Below, piece by piece: positions 61,393 through 64,000 of a stretch of 64,000 bases of DNA. This DNA is from a virus. The position numbers were made by a program, and so were the translations under genes. A model generated the notes under the pieces. That model saw only the letters and a list, made by a program, of their open reading frames with translations. It searched no databases and was not told the DNA's origin. The first letter of the stretch is position 1, and the number at the start of each line of letters is the position of its first letter. The stretch is taken from positions 62,001 through 126,000 of IMG/VR virus record IMGVR_UViG_3300025860_000003, one strand, 5' to 3'.

Positions 61393-62172
61393 TTAACTAT
61401 AAATCCCCATTTTATAGCAGGTCTCTAGATACTCCCTAACAAAGTCTGAACGGACGATATCCTCTGGTCCAAAGTCTACGCTATCAAAGGAATCCATCCT
61501 AGACAGAACACCAATGAACTTTTCACAGCCTGATTCAGTACTGTATCGCTCGCTTGATAAATCGTCCTGCTTACCATCACCTGAGAATATGATTCTTGAG
61601 TTCTCACCCACTCGTGTGATGACAGTGTTTAGTTCTCCCCATGAAAGGTTCTGGAATTCGTCGACAAGAACAATAGCGTCATCCCATGTTTGGCCACGGA
61701 CGAATGAAGTTGTGGTGAATACCACTTTTTGCTTTTGTTTCAGGACTTGATATGCGTCACCTCTGCCAAATAGATCGGTGAAGATTGCTTCGTATGGTGC
61801 TTCATAGACCTTGGATTTTTCTTCGATCGATCCAGGAAGAAAGCCCATATCTCTAGATGGAACAACACTTCTCACGATGATCAGCTGTTGCTTTTGGTCT
61901 ATCTTTTCCATGATGTCACGTATTGCTAAGTAACATGATAAATACGTCTTACCTGTGCCAGCGCACCCGTGTAGAACGTTGTTGTAACCGTTGTTGTATG
62001 ATCTAAAAACATCTCGCTGTGTATCCGTCAAAGGCTGGATCTCGCGGAGCGTTAGCCCCACTGACTGTCTGTTTCTTGCTCCCCTTGCCTTTTTATCTTT
62101 TTTCTTCTGCCTCTTATCAATATAATCGTCGAACTCAGTTATATTTTTGTTCCGCGCAAAAGTGGATGACAT
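61393..62172 (-). CDS. phoH: PhoH-family P-loop ATPase
   Basis: 259 residues. Walker A GCAGTGKT (residues 69-76), a QKQKVVFTTTSFVRGQTWDDAIVLVDEFQNLSWGEL segment with Walker B (VLVDEFQ), and RIIFSGDGKQDDL (sensor-like) are diagnostic. The N-terminus is Lys/Arg-rich (DKRQKKKDKKARGARNRQS), like other phage PhoH proteins. PhoH is very common in marine phages; its molecular role is uncertain (RNA-linked ATPase/helicase). AAGGAGAC is an excellent ribosome-binding site. Confidence 0.94.
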   Translation of the reverse strand: MSSTFARNKNITEFDDYIDKRQKKKDKKARGARNRQSVGLTLREIQPLTDTQRDVFRSYNNGYNNVLHGCAGTGKTYLSCYLAIRDIMEKIDQKQQLIIVRSVVPSRDMGFLPGSIEEKSKVYEAPYEAIFTDLFGRGDAYQVLKQKQKVVFTTTSFVRGQTWDDAIVLVDEFQNLSWGELNTVITRVGENSRIIFSGDGKQDDLSSERYSTESGCEKFIGVLSRMDSFDSVDFGPEDIVRSDFVREYLETCYKMGIYS

Positions 62173-62214
62173 AGCGTCTCCTTGTGGATTAATTTCGGTT
62201 AGTGGATTGATATA

Positions 62215-62529
62215 CTACGACGTATTATTTTCCTTAGCACGCTTCTGGTGCTTCTTGGTTATCTCATTTATTTTTGCTTGCTTGACTGTTCGCCCACCGA
62301 CTTTATCGGCAAGTGCCGTATTCTGGTGAGCATCTGCAATGCGCGAAAGGTTATCGTTCCAACCTGCATCTTTATTTGTAGTGGATGTTCCCGACACCAG
62401 AGATGGCGCTCGAGTTATCACTTGCTTGATGTGTGGGTTTTGTTCCAAGAACTCTTCCCTGCTTGATATAGACATCAGTAGCGTTTCGATCTCGCCCGTC
62501 ACTGTGTCCTTAAAGTCGTACAACGGCAT
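62215..62529 (-). CDS. Conserved phage hypothetical protein, FmdB-like N-terminus
   Basis: 104 residues starting MPLYDFKDTVTGEIETLLMSISSREEFLEQNP, which resembles the FmdB zinc-ribbon beginning but without cysteines. The rest is helical and basic (GWNDNLSRIADAHQNTALADKVGGRTVKQ). Related proteins are widespread in marine T4-like phages, from memory, with no known function. It lies after a terminator and just before PhoH. Confidence 0.8.
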   Translation of the reverse strand: MPLYDFKDTVTGEIETLLMSISSREEFLEQNPHIKQVITRAPSLVSGTSTTNKDAGWNDNLSRIADAHQNTALADKVGGRTVKQAKINEITKKHQKRAKENNTS

Positions 62530-62603
62530 AATAAATCCAATAATGTATCATAGTATAATCTTATTTAGCAAAAGTAAATACTTCACCATTGCTCTCCAAC
62601 AAC

Positions 62604-62630
62604 AAAAAAGGGGAGACAAAACGCCTCCCC
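62604..62630 (-). terminator. Rho-independent terminator after the outer-membrane-like gene
   Basis: On the minus strand GGGGAG - GCGTTTTGT - CTCCCC is followed by six Ts. It lies about 20 nt past the 62651 gene stop and separates it from the genes that follow. Confidence 0.88.
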
Positions 62631-62650
62631 TCCCTTTTTACGATCTAAAC

Positions 62651-62998
62651 TTAGAACTTGTATTTAACATTAGTTTCAAGTTTGTGTGACCAATCGTCAA
62701 CATGGAAACTTTCTACTTTAGCTTTGAATGTGAAGTTGCCTACACTCTTGGCATAACCAGCTTCTGCTGATGTACCAACATCAAAGTTAAAACCATTACC
62801 AAACTTACCTAACTCAACATAGCCATTGCCAACAGATGTACCGATGCGGATGTCGCTTCGAGTATCATCAAAAGAGCCGAGAGAATCGAACTTATCAAAC
62901 GCTACATCGTTTTCGTAAACAACATAGCTGTCTGCAGATGCAGTAGCTGAAATAAATAACGCAACTAATGCGATCATGCTTGTTTTTAAAGTATTCAT
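62651..62998 (-). CDS. Secreted small outer-membrane-like beta protein
   Basis: 115 residues. A signal peptide (KTSMIALVALFISATASAD, cleavage after ASA near residue 22) precedes about 93 residues of alternating amphipathic strands (IRIGTSVGNG, FNFDVGTSAEAGYA, FTFKAKVESFHVDD) and ends in Phe (NVKYKF), the C-terminal signature of outer-membrane beta-barrels. It is small for an eight-stranded barrel, so it may oligomerise. It carries its own terminator. Superinfection exclusion or envelope change are inferences. Confidence 0.75.
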   Translation of the reverse strand: MNTLKTSMIALVALFISATASADSYVVYENDVAFDKFDSLGSFDDTRSDIRIGTSVGNGYVELGKFGNGFNFDVGTSAEAGYAKSVGNFTFKAKVESFHVDDWSHKLETNVKYKF

Positions 62999-63065
62999 TT
63001 TTCTTTCCTATCTTTAGTTTTATTGATCACACTACACAGGATCGTAGAGTATGATATTAGCTCCT

Positions 63066-63602
63066 CTAATGGAACCAATTTGGTTGACTACGCTTTGTCC
63101 ATCTAGCGAAGTCTTTTTTCTCATTTAAGTAATACGAACGGTATGCTTCAATCGTGTCCGCATTCTTACAATAATCTGGCATACATTGGGGGAATGGTGT
63201 CAATCCAATGTCATCAATATTCTTTGGTGGCTCAGCAAGTAACTCTCTCAGCTTGCGATCCGTCTCGTGTACCTTACCATATCTGTAGGTGTATTCATCA
63301 CAAAGGGCAGTAAACAATTCATAATGCCACTTGTAGTTCTGTAGGGACATCCTTGTCCACACCGTACACGGATGATTCATATGAACCGCTTTATACAATA
63401 ACAGGCTCTTTAATGAATCCGCAAGAATATACTGCTTCTGCTTGCGCCCAGTTGGACTACGTCCAATAACCTCAGTACCATCTAACATTCGATGCGTTGT
63501 TGACAACATCTGCGCGGCTTCAAGTATCATCTTCACCACATGCTTATCGCAATGTAGATGTGCCGCAGTAGTTGGTTCATTATCTAAAATAAATATATTC
63601 AT
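63066..63602 (-). CDS. Conserved phage hypothetical protein, 178 aa
   Basis: 178 residues with the pattern MNIFILDNEPTTAAHLHCDKHVVKMILEAAQMLSTTHRML near the start, and WTRMSLQNYKWHYELFTALCDEYTYRYGKVH later. The family is frequent in large phages, from memory, often as hypothetical; conserved Cys, His and Lys in HCDKHVVKM suggest an enzymatic site. I assign no function. It is driven by a perfect sigma70 promoter with a leader of only a few bases. Confidence 0.8.
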   Translation of the reverse strand: MNIFILDNEPTTAAHLHCDKHVVKMILEAAQMLSTTHRMLDGTEVIGRSPTGRKQKQYILADSLKSLLLYKAVHMNHPCTVWTRMSLQNYKWHYELFTALCDEYTYRYGKVHETDRKLRELLAEPPKNIDDIGLTPFPQCMPDYCKNADTIEAYRSYYLNEKKDFARWTKRSQPNWFH

Positions 63603-63614
63603 AATATATAGTAC

Positions 63615-63643
63615 ATTATACCTTTAAATAGACTATTAATCAA
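63615..63643 (-). promoter_or_regulatory. Sigma70-like promoter for the 178-aa gene
   Basis: On the minus strand TTGATT (63638-63643), 17-bp spacer, TATAAT (63615-63620). Predicted start is only about 6 nt before the ATG, so the message is nearly leaderless. Confidence 0.75.
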
Positions 63644-63657
63644 CCGTAAATAATTGC

Positions 63658-63798
63658 CTACGATCTGTTGTGCCAAGGCTCACGGAATCTATCCTCTTTT
63701 GGAGGATTCTTTTTTGATTCCTTTTTCTTATCGACATGGGTAGAAGGTTTATGGAACTTATCCATATTCTTCTTAACTGGATCGCTTTTTCCTTTCAT
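63658..63798 (-). CDS. Small basic protein, 46 aa
   Basis: ATG 63798 to TAG 63658, 46 residues, very Lys/Pro-rich (KGKSDPVKKNMDKFHKP, then KKKESKKNPPKEDRF). It overlaps the preceding 59-residue gene by 26 nt in another frame, with GGAG 10 nt upstream. Probably disordered; may bind nucleic acid. Function unknown. Confidence 0.5.
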   Translation of the reverse strand: MKGKSDPVKKNMDKFHKPSTHVDKKKESKKNPPKEDRFREPWHNRS

Positions 63799-63952
63799 TT
63801 GCTGCACTCTCCGCTTTGGCTGTAGCACAATCATCTACAGCTGATGGTTTATCTTTTTTACCAAAGATTGCATCCCAATTATTGTCAAACTTTTTCTGGT
63901 CTGCTGTTGGGCGCTGTTTGCTGCCCTTACCGCCATGAGTCATTCCACTCAT
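63773..63952 (-). CDS. Small hydrophilic protein, 59 aa
   Basis: ATG 63952 to TAA 63773, 59 residues (starts MSGMTHGGKGSKQRPTADQK). AAGGAG is 6 nt upstream, a strong ribosome-binding site. The protein is basic and probably helical at its centre (FDNNWDAIFGKK). Function unknown. Confidence 0.6.
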   Translation of the reverse strand: MSGMTHGGKGSKQRPTADQKKFDNNWDAIFGKKDKPSAVDDCATAKAESAANERKKRSS

Positions 63953-64000
63953 ATTATTCTCCTTATTGTTATTGTATAAGCCATACGACTAAGTGTGGAA

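Overview
The window is part of the genome of a T4-like myovirus (T4 superfamily, closest in gene content and order to the marine, cyanophage/pelagic branch). Evidence: a nearly complete T4 structural set in T4-like blocks, the recombination genes uvsW and uvsY, gp47, the late sigma factor gp55 with its partner gp33, the gp32/gp59 replication pair, PhoH and a PD-(D/E)XK exonuclease, plus T4-type late promoters (TATAAATA) ahead of most structural operons. The host is not shown directly. A SleB-type peptidoglycan hydrolase with a signal peptide and a small outer-membrane-like protein suggest a Gram-negative bacterium. There are no photosynthesis genes in the window.

Layout. 1-3.9 kb (minus): uvsY-uvsW-hypothetical-55-47, a recombination and late-transcription operon with a sigma70-like promoter. 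3.9-17.4 kb (minus): tail completion protein, head genes 23-22-21-(68/67 region)-20, tail genes 19-18, terminase 17-16 and neck genes 15-14-13. 17.4-20.1 kb (minus): unknown virion-type genes. 20.1-33.0 kb (minus): a fibre operon with a 1740-residue collagen-like fibre, two more fibre-type proteins, a lysyl hydroxylase-glycosyltransferase fusion and another glycosyltransferase. 33.1-52.7 kb (minus): baseplate genes (DUF4815 protein, 8, 7, 6, 25, PAAR tip, 5, kinase-like protein, 27, 53, 48). 52.7-58.0 kb (plus): gp4, a conserved head/tail protein, gp54-like, gp26-like with a probable -1 frameshift extension, an EF-hand membrane protein and the tape measure. 58.0-64 kb (minus): gp32, gp59, gp33, SleB hydrolase, exonuclease, PhoH and small early genes.

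Regulation. Early/middle genes (uvsY, gp32, the exonuclease, the 63.6 kb gene) carry near-consensus TTGACA-17 bp-TATAAT promoters. Structural operons carry TATAAATA boxes, matching the presence of gp55 and gp33. Two late promoters at 52.7 kb face each other and drive the leftward and rightward tail operons.

Most interesting system: the fibre operon seems to encode a collagen and its modifying enzyme together. The fibre has about 65 Gly-X-Y triplets, most with Lys in the Y position, which is the substrate position of animal lysyl hydroxylases. Two to three genes downstream is one polypeptide combining a GT25 domain (collagen galactosyltransferase type), a PLOD-type glucosyltransferase domain and a PLOD-type 2-oxoglutarate/Fe(II) oxygenase domain. 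This would be a self-contained phage pathway for hydroxylysine glycosylation of a tail fibre.
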